From Legionella shakespearei DSM 23087 (GTDB lineage: Bacteria; Pseudomonadota; Gammaproteobacteria; Legionellales; Legionellaceae), in the NCBI RefSeq assembly GCF_000373765.1, contig NZ_KB892382.1, positions 62,001-126,000 of the forward strand: a stretch of 64,000 bases of DNA. Direction: 5' to 3'. Numbering within the stretch: position 1 is the first letter of the stretch; the number at the start of each line of letters is the position of its first letter. Positions 17,851-25,583 of this stretch are shown in pieces. Under the pieces are notes generated by a model. The model was not told where the DNA came from. It saw nothing but the letters and a program-made list of their open reading frames with translations, and made no database searches. The position numbers and the translations under genes were made by a program.

Positions 17851-17953
17851 ACGTCGTCCTGAGCGCGTCTTTTGGCGCGAAGGATCTCCCGAAAGCAGCA
17901 CGGTGCCAGCATTGGGAGATCCTTCGCGCCAAAAGACGCGCTCAGGACGACGT
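17851..17953. repeat. Family A long inverted repeat
   Basis: Same arms as the copy at 5849-5951 (ACGTCGTCCTGAGCGCG ... CGCGCTCAGGACGACGT). It sits between the convergent rpoH and alpha/beta hydrolase genes, where it could act as a two-way terminator. Confidence 0.9.
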
Positions 17954-17975
17954 ACTATTCGATGTACTATTACAG

Positions 17976-18854
17976 TCACTGAGGCTCGGATTTGTTTAAA
18001 AACGCACTAATCAACTGTTCCACACGCTCATCCATCAACACACTGACATGATCCGCTTCAGGTAACAAAGACAATCTGGCATTACTGTACTGATTACAGA
18101 ACTTTATTGATTCTTTAGGATTTATTGTCTCGTCTTGTTCGCCATGAATACATAAAAATTGGGTATCAGGCTTTTGCGAAAGAAACTGACGAAGGCGAAT
18201 GCATTTGAGATCTATTACTGTTTGTTGCAGAATGACCTGACGTAATTGCAAATACCCATGACCGCTTAATTTAAACCGCCGTGCAATGGAATTGACGGGG
18301 CTGCGCATTTGCGTAGGAGATGCAATAAGTACAGCACGTTCAGGTTTGTAATTCAGCTGCCATTCGGGAAGCTGCCCTGCCACATTTAAGGTATTCAACA
18401 GCATAGAGCCACCAAAAGAATGACCTATGACTCCATAAAAAGGGCCGTGTGTATTAATGGTTTCTTTCAGAATAGCGACAGCATCTGTCCATGGCAATTG
18501 TACTCCCTTGGCCTCGCCATGAGCAGGAAAATCAAGTGCATAGACCTCATAACCTTGCTGATGAAGTGCTCGAATCAGGCGTATCATGTAGGCTGCTCGC
18601 GACATCCACCCGTGGGTAATCAGAATTTTTTTGGGATTTTCTACATGTGCTGGTATGAAACGGTGTAATACGTGATGACGAGGTACTTCCTGATGAATTA
18701 CTTCACTACGTTTTTCTTCCATAAATTCACAGGCCATTTTGGCAAAGAGCCGGTATTTCTTTTCCATTGGAAGATGGACAGGGGTGATAAACATTTGATA
18801 GCAGAACTGTACATGTAAAAAATCCCTCAATTCTGCAAGTGAGCTGCTCATCAT
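17976..18854 (-). CDS. Alpha/beta hydrolase
   Basis: 292 residues with the alpha/beta-hydrolase layout: oxyanion region I-T-H-G-W-M-S-R-A-A-Y, D-F-P-A-H-G-E-A, nucleophile elbow G-H-S-F-G-G-S-M, an acid candidate in H-G-E-Q-D-E-T-I-N and catalytic His in E-A-D-H-V-S-V. No signal peptide is visible, so it should be cytosolic. Substrate is unknown; the family includes esterases and lipases. GAGGAA precedes the start, where ATG codons at 18854 and 18851 are adjacent. Confidence 0.85.
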   Translation of the reverse strand: MMSSSLAELRDFLHVQFCYQMFITPVHLPMEKKYRLFAKMACEFMEEKRSEVIHQEVPRHHVLHRFIPAHVENPKKILITHGWMSRAAYMIRLIRALHQQGYEVYALDFPAHGEAKGVQLPWTDAVAILKETINTHGPFYGVIGHSFGGSMLLNTLNVAGQLPEWQLNYKPERAVLIASPTQMRSPVNSIARRFKLSGHGYLQLRQVILQQTVIDLKCIRLRQFLSQKPDTQFLCIHGEQDETINPKESIKFCNQYSNARLSLLPEADHVSVLMDERVEQLISAFLNKSEPQ

Positions 18855-18926
18855 GATGATATTCCTCGCATTCTTTATTTTTAGTTTAGACCAAAATTAA
18901 AAAGGGAAGGAAAAATTAAATCCGAA

Positions 18927-20123
18927 CTATTTTAAATAGATTGCCGGAGCTGGTGTCTCTTCGTTAGCTGTTCTGATTTTATGATAACCTTGTTCCAGAG
19001 TGAGTAACCCCGAAGCCATACCGGATAAAATACCATTGGTAATTTGCAGGGCATTATAGGAAGGGTCATCCTGATTCATCGTTAACAATGTCGAACTTGT
19101 AGCTAACATCGCTGCTCCCAGAAGCATTTCAATGGGGGCTTCAATCAACCCCAATGGCCCTGCAATGGAACGGTCTCCGCGAATAATGTTAACCCCACTT
19201 CCAAAACCTTTCATAAGGCCGCCAAGAAATAAAATCCAGCCATAGTTTTCGCTGCCTGCTGTTGGGTTGCCCATGCTCATGGCGGTAGACAAGGAAAAAA
19301 GACCGGCATAACTTTGAGCCATGTTGATGTAATCATTCACCTGATGCGAACTTTGGGCACACATTTTTCTATGCCTTAATTGTTCTTTTTCTTTTTCTGC
19401 CTCTTTATCTGTTACAAGGCTGGCTGTTTTTATACCTGGCGCAGAGGCTTCATTTTTTGTCTCAAACATTGTTCTGATGCGATGGTACCCCTGCTCCACT
19501 GATAACAGGCCGGTAATCATTGCTGCCAGAATACCGTTAGTAATCTGCAGCCTCATGTATGCAGGATCATCGCTATCCATTGTAAGTAAAATTGAGCTGA
19601 TTGCTGTCATCGCTGCACCCAGTACCATTTCAATTGGGGCTTCTATCAAACCCAAAGGACCAGCAATGGAGCGATCACCGCGGAATATATTAACAAGGCT
19701 GCCAAAACCTTTAACTATTCCACCCAGAAAAAATACCCAGCCAAAATTCACACTACCTGCGGTTTTACTGACAGCAGACATGGCGGTTGCCAGAGAAAAT
19801 AATCCGCCATAGGTTTGGGCGAGATTGGTGTATTCATTCACTCTATTTGAATGTGTTGCACTTTTTTCCCGTTGTATTTTTTGTTGCTCGAGTTTTGTTT
19901 TTTTAGCCAAAGCCTTTTTGTCAGCAACAGTTTTATCAGGAATGACATCAGGCTGATGTCTTTTACGTTTTCTTGTTGTTTCCTCTCTGATGATGATATC
20001 TCTGTTTAAGATGGGTGGGGGTGTCCCACGTTCAATATCGTGATGATTATCCGCAGGCGATTCATCATCAGGGCTCGTAAGTCTGTTAAGAAAGTTTTTT
20101 ATCCAATCCCACATGAATTCCAT
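18927..20123 (-). CDS. Membrane protein made of two near-identical halves, unknown function
   Basis: 398 residues. A charged N-terminal part of about 100 residues (with a K/R/E-rich coiled stretch) is followed by two tandem copies of a 125-residue hydrophobic unit. Both copies contain N-x-A-Q-x-Y-x-G-L-F-S-L, G-W-x-F-F/L-L-G-G, K-G-F-G-S, then the identical R-G-D-R-S-I-A-G-P-L-G-L-I-E-A-P, followed by L-G-A-A-M, L-Q-I-T-N-G-I-L and L-E/S-Q-G-Y-H. Between the copies is a second K/E-rich linker. Each unit would hold three or four membrane helices. I do not recognise the family; it may be Legionella-specific. The start could be ATG 20123 or the ATG three codons later. It is divergent from the dienelactone hydrolase gene. 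Confidence 0.8.
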   Translation of the reverse strand: MEFMWDWIKNFLNRLTSPDDESPADNHHDIERGTPPPILNRDIIIREETTRKRKRHQPDVIPDKTVADKKALAKKTKLEQQKIQREKSATHSNRVNEYTNLAQTYGGLFSLATAMSAVSKTAGSVNFGWVFFLGGIVKGFGSLVNIFRGDRSIAGPLGLIEAPIEMVLGAAMTAISSILLTMDSDDPAYMRLQITNGILAAMITGLLSVEQGYHRIRTMFETKNEASAPGIKTASLVTDKEAEKEKEQLRHRKMCAQSSHQVNDYINMAQSYAGLFSLSTAMSMGNPTAGSENYGWILFLGGLMKGFGSGVNIIRGDRSIAGPLGLIEAPIEMLLGAAMLATSSTLLTMNQDDPSYNALQITNGILSGMASGLLTLEQGYHKIRTANEETPAPAIYLK

Positions 20124-20278
20124 CTCGTTGTAATTAAAAAGCCCATAATACTGGAAATTCAGGAATTGGGTAGTTTTTTTTCAACAATTCTCAAAAAGCT
20201 TCATCAGTGTTTAGGGTAGACTTTTCTTTTAATTGTCCTAGACTATTTGCAACAGATTTTAATTTTGGGGAATAGTGC

Positions 20279-20986
20279 ATGCACACATCAAATCATATTT
20301 ATCATCACGAGAGCGAAGAACTACATGGCTTTGTAGCTTTTCAAAAAGATTCGGGAACACCTCGCCCAGCAGTCATTGTGGCCCATGACTGGAGTGGTCG
20401 CAATGAATTTGCCTGTGATAAAGCGAAAAAGCTGGCAGAAATGGGATACATTGGTTTTGCTTCTGATGTTTATGGCCAGGGTCGTCTCGGAGAGAGCACA
20501 GAAGAAAAAACGGCACTCATGCACCCTTTGGTTAATGACAGAATGCTGTTAAGGAATCGGCTTCGCGCTGCTTTTGATGCGGTTAAAGCAATGCCTGAAG
20601 TAGATAAAAATCGTATTGCCGTCATCGGGTTTTGTTTCGGTGGTTTATGTGCTCTGGATTTGGCACGCAGTGGTGCGGAACTTCGTGGAGCGGTCAGTTT
20701 CCATGGTTTACTAGGCAAGCCTGATTTGCAACCTGAAACAATTAAAGCCAGGATTCTGGTGTTGCATGGTTATGATGATCCTATGGCACAACCGGAGCAA
20801 GTCAACGAATTTTGCCATGAAATGACAGAAGCCAAGGCGGATTGGCAAGTGCATATGTACGGACATGTACAGCATGCATTCACTAATCCCCAGGCACATG
20901 ATACACAGGCAGGCCTGGTATATAACGCCTTGGCTGCAGAGCGCTCCTGGCTGGCAATGGAACTGTTCCTCAAAGAAATTTTTTAG
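20279..20986 (+). CDS. Dienelactone hydrolase family protein
   Basis: 235 residues of the DLH family: V-I-V-A-H-D-W-S-G-R, nucleophile motif G-F-C-F-G-G-L-C (Cys at about residue 120 instead of Ser, as in true dienelactone hydrolases), acid in L-H-G-Y-D-D-P-M and His in V-Q-H-A-F-T-N. It is cytosolic. Members hydrolyse lactones or small esters; the physiological substrate here is unknown. GGGGAA precedes the ATG. It ends 27 bp before the biotin carboxylase gene, so both probably share a transcript. Confidence 0.92.
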   Translation: MHTSNHIYHHESEELHGFVAFQKDSGTPRPAVIVAHDWSGRNEFACDKAKKLAEMGYIGFASDVYGQGRLGESTEEKTALMHPLVNDRMLLRNRLRAAFDAVKAMPEVDKNRIAVIGFCFGGLCALDLARSGAELRGAVSFHGLLGKPDLQPETIKARILVLHGYDDPMAQPEQVNEFCHEMTEAKADWQVHMYGHVQHAFTNPQAHDTQAGLVYNALAAERSWLAMELFLKEIF

Positions 20987-21013
20987 GAATACCAAGAAAC
21001 AAAAAGGGATTAC

Positions 21014-22456
21014 ATGTTTAAAAAAATTCTGATAGCAAATCGTGGTGAAATCGCCTTGCGCATTGTGCGTGCCTGTAAAGAAATGGGTATTGCTGCTGTG
21101 ACTATTCATAGTGAAGCCGATCGATTTGCCTTACATGTAAAACGCGCCTCTCACTCACATTGCCTGAGCAAAAAACCGTTAGAAGCCTATCTTAATGGCC
21201 GGCGTATTATTGAATGCGCCAAGGCTGCAGGTTGCGAAGCCATTCATCCTGGGTATGGTTTTTTGTCAGAAAATCCCGAGTTTGCCAAAGACTGTGAAGA
21301 CGCAGGGATTGTTTTTATTGGCCCCTCTTCTGCTGTGATTGCAGCTATGGGTTCCAAGGTTGCTGCAAGGGATGCGATGCAAAAAGCCAACATACCTACT
21401 ATTCCTGGTAGTGATGGCAATCTGGAAACAACAGATGAAGCTGTGGCCTGTGCTCAGAAGCTGGGTTATCCCGTGTTGTTGAAAGCCACCTTTGGCGGTG
21501 GTGGTCGAGGAATTCGTCTCTGTCATGATGACACTCAGGTAAAACAACAATTTGCACGTGTGCAATCTGAAGCTGAAAAGGCATTTGGCAACGCTCATGT
21601 GTACATGGAACAATTTATTGTAAATCCTCGTCATATTGAGGTGCAGATTTTGGCAGATCATCACGGCAATGTAGTGCATTTATTTGAACGTGATTGTTCT
21701 GTGCAACGCCGTCATCAGAAGCTGGTTGAAATTGCACCATCACCTTTGTTAGATGATGCAACTCGCCAGTTGCTCTTTGATTATGCGGTAAGAGCTGCAC
21801 AACAGGTCGGTTATACCAATGCGGGAACCGTAGAATTTATTTTAGACCAACAGAATCAAGCCTACTTTATGGAGATGAACACGCGTTTGCAGGTGGAGCA
21901 TCCCGTAACCGAACAGATTACAGGTATTGATATAGTTCAAGAGCAAATCCGTATTGCCTACGGTGAGAAATTGGCTATGACCCAGAAAGAGATCATGCAC
22001 AGGGGTTATGCCATAGAGTTTCGTATTAATGCTGAAGATCCGCAAAATGATTTTTTACCCAGCTTTGGACGTATTACGCGTTATTATGCTCCCGGTGGGC
22101 CTGGTGTGCGCACTGACAGTGCTATTTATACCGGGTACAGCATTCCTCCTGATTACGATTCCTTATGTGCCAAACTGACGGTTTGGGCTTTGGATTGGCC
22201 TTCAGTATTGCGCCGGGCACGCCGTGCGCTTGAGGAAATGCGCATGTTTGGCGTTAAAACCACAATTCCCTATTATTTGGAAATGATTCAATCCACAGAG
22301 TTCAAAGAAGGAAAATTGACTACCAATTTGGTTGAAGAACATCCTGAATGGCTGAGATATTCTAATAAGTCACTTCCACAACATAAAGCAGCTGTAATTG
22401 CTGCAGCAATTTCAATGTACAGTCAAAAACAGGGCATTGGAAAAGATTCAATTTAA
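21014..22456 (+). CDS. Biotin carboxylase (AccC / PycA-like subunit)
   Basis: 480 residues of a stand-alone biotin carboxylase. It begins I-L-I-A-N-R-G-E-I-A-L-R-I, has H-P-G-Y-G-F-L-S-E-N, the ATP-grasp glycine loop G-G-G-G-R-G-I-R, R-D-C-S-V-Q-R-R-H-Q-K-L-V-E and the biotin-site E-M-N-T-R-L-Q-V-E-H-P-V-T-E. It carboxylates biotin carried by a partner protein. No BCCP or carboxyltransferase lies next to it, so whether it serves acetyl-CoA, propionyl-CoA or pyruvate carboxylation cannot be read from this window; length and lack of BCCP fit a PycA-type subunit. AGGG lies upstream of the ATG. Confidence 0.9.
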   Translation: MFKKILIANRGEIALRIVRACKEMGIAAVTIHSEADRFALHVKRASHSHCLSKKPLEAYLNGRRIIECAKAAGCEAIHPGYGFLSENPEFAKDCEDAGIVFIGPSSAVIAAMGSKVAARDAMQKANIPTIPGSDGNLETTDEAVACAQKLGYPVLLKATFGGGGRGIRLCHDDTQVKQQFARVQSEAEKAFGNAHVYMEQFIVNPRHIEVQILADHHGNVVHLFERDCSVQRRHQKLVEIAPSPLLDDATRQLLFDYAVRAAQQVGYTNAGTVEFILDQQNQAYFMEMNTRLQVEHPVTEQITGIDIVQEQIRIAYGEKLAMTQKEIMHRGYAIEFRINAEDPQNDFLPSFGRITRYYAPGGPGVRTDSAIYTGYSIPPDYDSLCAKLTVWALDWPSVLRRARRALEEMRMFGVKTTIPYYLEMIQSTEFKEGKLTTNLVEEHPEWLRYSNKSLPQHKAAVIAAAISMYSQKQGIGKDSI

Positions 22457-22580
22457 GAGAATTAATTTTTTTAAATGGTCCGGGATTCCGGCGCAATCGA
22501 CATTAGTTACCAATACTTATCAGCAACTGGTTCAACCGATTGCTACCGATGATGAAGAAGGCATGCCAGAATTGTCTTAA
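22437..22580 (+). CDS. Possible small protein or frameshifted tail after the biotin carboxylase gene
   Basis: A 47-codon frame from TTG 22437 overlaps the last 20 bp of the carboxylase gene in another frame and reads R-I-N-F-F-K-W-S-G-I-P-A-Q-S, ending in an acidic D-D-E-E-G-M-P-E-L-S. Its composition looks protein-like, and the repeat at 22583 begins directly after its stop. It may be a coupled small protein or a former C-terminal extension split off by a frameshift. There is no strong ribosome site, so support is weak. Confidence 0.3.
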   Translation: MEKIQFKRINFFKWSGIPAQSTLVTNTYQQLVQPIATDDEEGMPELS

Positions 22581-22582
22581 TC

Positions 22583-22657
22583 GTAGCCCGGTTGCTCGCA
22601 ACCGGGATCGGTGCTTCAATTGAACTTTTCATCCTGGCTGCAAGCAGACCGGGCTAC
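22583..22657. repeat. Family B inverted repeat
   Basis: GTAGCCCGGTTGCTCGCAAC ... CTGCAAGCAGACCGGGCTAC. It lies between convergent genes and touches the stop of the gene at 22654-23187. Other copies are at 25345, 43463, 59830 and 61842, with half-copies at 24939, 57069 and 57224. Confidence 0.85.
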
Positions 22658-23187
22658 GTATTGTTCAGATGAGAAAAAATAATGTCCAGGCGCTCCTGGA
22701 TGGGGATTGCCGGTAGTTCAATCAATTCATAGCCCAATCGTTTATAAGCTGCATAAATGTGTTGGCCAATTTGTTGCGCGCTGATGTTATCTTCTACGCG
22801 CACGGAATCATACTCCAAAGGCAGTTGATGGCAGAAAAACAATTTTTTGTATTGGGTGCGCTGGCAACTGGAAATGATTTGATCTGATTTAAGTTGATAA
22901 TAGCTAAAATAGCCTAAACTGTCGGGAGTGCCTCTATCAAAAAAAATCAATTCATCAGGCGAAAGACGCCGTTCTCTTTTCAGAACCAGAGCCAGAATTC
23001 CTCTTTGTAATTTCCAGTTATTCTGACGCAGTTCATCTAAAGTATGATTATTGGCTAATAAGCCGTTGATGTATTCTCGGGCCACTTCAGGAGCCGTCTG
23101 GTAACCTGCCTTAGCTAAATGATTAATTAAAGTCGTTTTACCAGAAGAAGGGGCTCCTGTGATGACATACCAGTTGGTCTGGATCAT
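22654..23187 (-). CDS. AAA_28/NadR-like P-loop ATPase
   Basis: 177 residues: Walker A G-A-P-S-S-G-K-T-T near residues 11-19, then E-V-A-R-E-Y-I, and a Walker B-like L-I-F-F-D-R-G-T-P-D. This matches the AAA_28 family, related to the kinase domain of NadR; members phosphorylate small molecules or nucleotides, but no specific function is established. The start overlaps the panC stop, so it belongs to the panB-panC transcription unit. A link to pantothenate or CoA metabolism is suggested only by position. Confidence 0.8.
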   Translation of the reverse strand: MIQTNWYVITGAPSSGKTTLINHLAKAGYQTAPEVAREYINGLLANNHTLDELRQNNWKLQRGILALVLKRERRLSPDELIFFDRGTPDSLGYFSYYQLKSDQIISSCQRTQYKKLFFCHQLPLEYDSVRVEDNISAQQIGQHIYAAYKRLGYELIELPAIPIQERLDIIFSHLNNT

Positions 23188-23945
23188 CAGAGGGAATAAT
23201 TATCAATTAAACGAATGTCGCCAATCATGACTGCGGCGAATTTTCTGCCTTGATGTTCTTCAATATAATCCACTTTAATTCCCTGTGCATTGAGTTCTTC
23301 AATTATCATGGCACAAGCTTTATCCTGATGGAATATCCTGGCAAATTCTTCTGCCAGTATTTTTTGTTCCGGAGTCAGGCGATTATTGCGTGAACTGAAT
23401 GCCAGGCCGCTTTCTTCCCGGATGGTTGGGCAGGATTTTATGGCCACATTCATGAATAAAGCCTGAGCCATGCCGCGAATCAATAGGTATTGCTGATAAT
23501 CTTTTTCACCAAAATAAGCAGTGGTAGGTCGGGTCAAGTTCAGTAATTTCATTACTACGGTTAACACCCCATTAAAATGGCCAGGTCGGTGTTTGCCTTC
23601 CATTAACTGACAGAGGCTATTTTCCTGTACCTGATAAGTGTAGCCATCAGCATAGATTTCTTTTTCATTGGGCAAAATACAAAAATCCACACCTGAATCA
23701 GTCATGAGCTTAATATCTGCCTCCAAGGTTCTTGGATAATGTTCAAAATCATCAGGACGATTAAATTGAGTCGGGTTAATAAACAGGCTGGAAACGGTAT
23801 AATCATTTTCTTTACTGCTGGCTAAAAACAAAGACGCATGGCCGGCGTGAAGGTTGCCCATGGTTGGAGCAAAGCCCAATGTACATTGGGCAGGAAGAGT
23901 CGCACGGAATGCTATCCATTCCTCAAGGTTATGAAAAATTTGCAT
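23187..23945 (-). CDS. panC: Pantothenate synthetase PanC
   Basis: 252 residues, somewhat shorter than E. coli PanC (283). It joins pantoate and beta-alanine using ATP. Signatures are [16 protein letters not shown] (HIGH-like), [14 protein letters not shown] (ATP site) and S-S-R-N-N-R-L. It lies 11 bp after panB in a panB-panC-ATPase operon. No panD (aspartate decarboxylase) is seen in the window. Confidence 0.95.
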   Translation of the reverse strand: MQIFHNLEEWIAFRATLPAQCTLGFAPTMGNLHAGHASLFLASSKENDYTVSSLFINPTQFNRPDDFEHYPRTLEADIKLMTDSGVDFCILPNEKEIYADGYTYQVQENSLCQLMEGKHRPGHFNGVLTVVMKLLNLTRPTTAYFGEKDYQQYLLIRGMAQALFMNVAIKSCPTIREESGLAFSSRNNRLTPEQKILAEEFARIFHQDKACAMIIEELNAQGIKVDYIEEHQGRKFAAVMIGDIRLIDNYSL

Positions 23946-23956
23946 GATTCTCTCTT

Positions 23957-24745
23957 TTAAAACGCGTAATCAGTGGTAGGAAAATTCACTTGCTGCACTT
24001 CCTGAGCATAAGTGTTCAAGGCATCAAGGATAACCTGTTTCCCCTGGGCATATCGTTTGACAAATCTGGGATTGAATGACGTTTGTAAACCCAGCATGTC
24101 GTGCCATACCAGCACTTGGCCATCGGTGTCTGAACCTGCACCAATTCCTATTGTGGGTATTTCCAGTGCCTCAGTAATCCTTTTTGCCAATTGTTGCGGG
24201 ACACATTCAATGACTACAGCGAAGCATCCGGCTTGTTCCAGGGCACGAGCTTGCTGTAACAGGCTGTCCGCCTGCTCCTGATTTTTTCCTTGTACCCTGT
24301 AACCGCCTAATTGGTGGATGGATTGTGGTGTCAAGCCAATATGGCCTATGACGGGGATTCCTGCATTGACCAGATAAGATATAGTGTTACAGGTATCTGC
24401 ATCAGCGCCTTCAATTTTTACCGCATGAGCACCGGCCTGTAATAATGCTTTAACGTGATCAATAGTTTGGGTATGTGAGGTTTTATGGCTTAAAAAAGGT
24501 AAATCAGCAATTAAAAACTGGGTTTTCAAACCGCGTGCAACCGCTTGAGTATGCAGCACCATCATTTCAATGGAGGCCATAATGGTGGTTTCATGGCCGT
24601 GTACTGCCATGGCGACAGAATCTCCAACCAAAACGCAATCGATATTTGATTCAGCCACAATGCAGGCTGAAGGATAATCGTAGCAGGTTAGCATGGAAAT
24701 TTTGCTTTGTTCTTGTTTTTTTCTTTTAAAATCATGTATTTTCAT
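23957..24745 (-). CDS. panB: Ketopantoate hydroxymethyltransferase PanB
   Basis: 262 residues, typical of PanB. It makes ketopantoate from 2-oxoisovalerate and methylene-THF. Motifs are [37 protein letters not shown] and [15 protein letters not shown]. It is the first gene of the panB-panC operon; AGGGAGAG lies upstream of the ATG. Confidence 0.97.
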   Translation of the reverse strand: MKIHDFKRKKQEQSKISMLTCYDYPSACIVAESNIDCVLVGDSVAMAVHGHETTIMASIEMMVLHTQAVARGLKTQFLIADLPFLSHKTSHTQTIDHVKALLQAGAHAVKIEGADADTCNTISYLVNAGIPVIGHIGLTPQSIHQLGGYRVQGKNQEQADSLLQQARALEQAGCFAVVIECVPQQLAKRITEALEIPTIGIGAGSDTDGQVLVWHDMLGLQTSFNPRFVKRYAQGKQVILDALNTYAQEVQQVNFPTTDYAF

Positions 24746-24938
24746 GCTGCTCTCCCTGAAAAAAGAGACATAGCATTAATACAGGGGAACCGCTTTGATT
24801 CAGGTACCTGTCGCATGGATCAAGTCCTCCAAAAATGAGAATAATAAAGTCGCTGCCCGCAGGTCAGCGCGTCATTTAATATGATATAACCAAAAGTTCA
24901 GCAAGTCCACGACATGAATCAGGTCGGGGCACAATGCC

Positions 24939-24967
24939 GTAGCCCGGTCTGCTTGCAGCCGGGATCG
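24939..24967. repeat. Family B half-copy
   Basis: One arm only: GTAGCCCGGTCTGCTTGCAG continuing to GGGATCG, without the partner arm nearby. Confidence 0.8.
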
Positions 24968-25019
24968 AAGTGGCAACGAACTTTAAATATGACTCCCAGA
25001 AGTTCGAGTCCTGAGCAAG

Positions 25020-25126
25020 AAACCCCTTAACCTAAGCGGGTCTTTTAGGGAAACCTGCATCCATGCGGTCGGTGTGCGCGTCCCTGCGCACAACGCCCTA
25101 AAAGACCCGCTTAGGTTAAGGGGTTT
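25020..25126. repeat. 31-bp perfect inverted repeat with 45-bp loop
   Basis: Arms 25020-25050 (AAACCCCTTAACCTAAGCGG...) and 25096-25126 (...CCGCTTAGGTTAAGGGGTTT) are exact reverse complements. The arms are unlike families A-D and no second copy was noticed in the window. Confidence 0.9.
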
Positions 25127-25231
25127 CCGAGAGATTGTGCCAGAGTGGCAATGAACTCATTCCCGTATTATGGCTACGCCTAACTAATGCGGGCTACGAA
25201 GTCTAAATTAGACTCTGTGCCTCAACAAAAA

Positions 25232-25324
25232 TTCCGCTTCCTGACGGTCGCGGCTCGGTTTCTGGTGCACGATGAAGTCAATACGAACGCACGAAAACCG
25301 AGCCGCGACCGTTAGGAAGCGGAA
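25232..25324. repeat. Family C inverted repeat
   Basis: TTCCGCTTCCTGACGGTCGC ... GCGACCGTTAGGAAGCGGAA with a loop containing GTGCACGATGAAGT and GAACGCACGAAAA. Flanks (CTCTGTGCCTCAACAAAAA before, CAGTTATACTGGCAGGGA after) are shared with the copy at 39925, so the element is longer than the palindrome. Confidence 0.9.
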
Positions 25325-25344
25325 CAGTTATACTGGCAGGGATT

Positions 25345-25410
25345 GTAGCCCGGTCTGCTTGCAGCCGGGATCGAAGTAGCACCCCCCCGGCTGCAAGCAG
25401 ACCGGGCTAC
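25345..25410. repeat. Family B inverted repeat
   Basis: GTAGCCCGGTCTGCTTGCAG ... CTGCAAGCAGACCGGGCTAC, nearly identical to the copy at 59830-59895. Confidence 0.9.
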
Positions 25411-25491
25411 AACCCAAGTGTGGTGGTAATGATGGATCTCTCAATCATAATTGAACAAAAATATTGCAATTTGATTGTTATTTATGTTATT

Positions 25492-25563
25492 ATTTTGTCC
25501 ATAATGATTTTGTTTTGCTTGATCGACGGTTTTGCTTTCTCGAACGCAGATCATGGACAAAAT
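25492..25563. promoter_or_regulatory. Inverted repeat in the upstream region of the 25584 gene
   Basis: ATTTTGTCCAT (25492-25502) and ATGGACAAAAT (25553-25563) are exact reverse complements 50 bp apart, the second ending 20 bp before the start codon. Such spaced half-sites could bind a regulator that loops DNA, or form a leader hairpin. No known consensus was matched. Confidence 0.4.
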
Positions 25564-25583
25564 GATACTATAAGGATGTAAAC

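Larger units (their letters stand above)
24746..25583. other. Repeat-rich intergenic region (838 bp)
   Basis: No gene is seen between the divergent panB and the 25584 gene. It holds a family B half-copy (24939-24967), a 31-bp perfect inverted repeat (25020-25126), a family C repeat (25232-25324), a full family B repeat (25345-25410), and an AT-rich promoter region with an 11-bp inverted repeat (25492-25563). Confidence 0.8.

Noticed and set aside
20711-21109. 132-codon minus-strand frame across the end of the DLH gene
   Set aside because: Antisense to two well-supported genes.
21266-21679. 137-codon frame on the minus strand within the biotin carboxylase gene
   Set aside because: Antisense shadow; the plus-strand gene is certain.
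24939-25410. Clustered repeats considered as a CRISPR array
   Set aside because: The repeats are palindromes of different families with unequal distances, and no cas gene is near.
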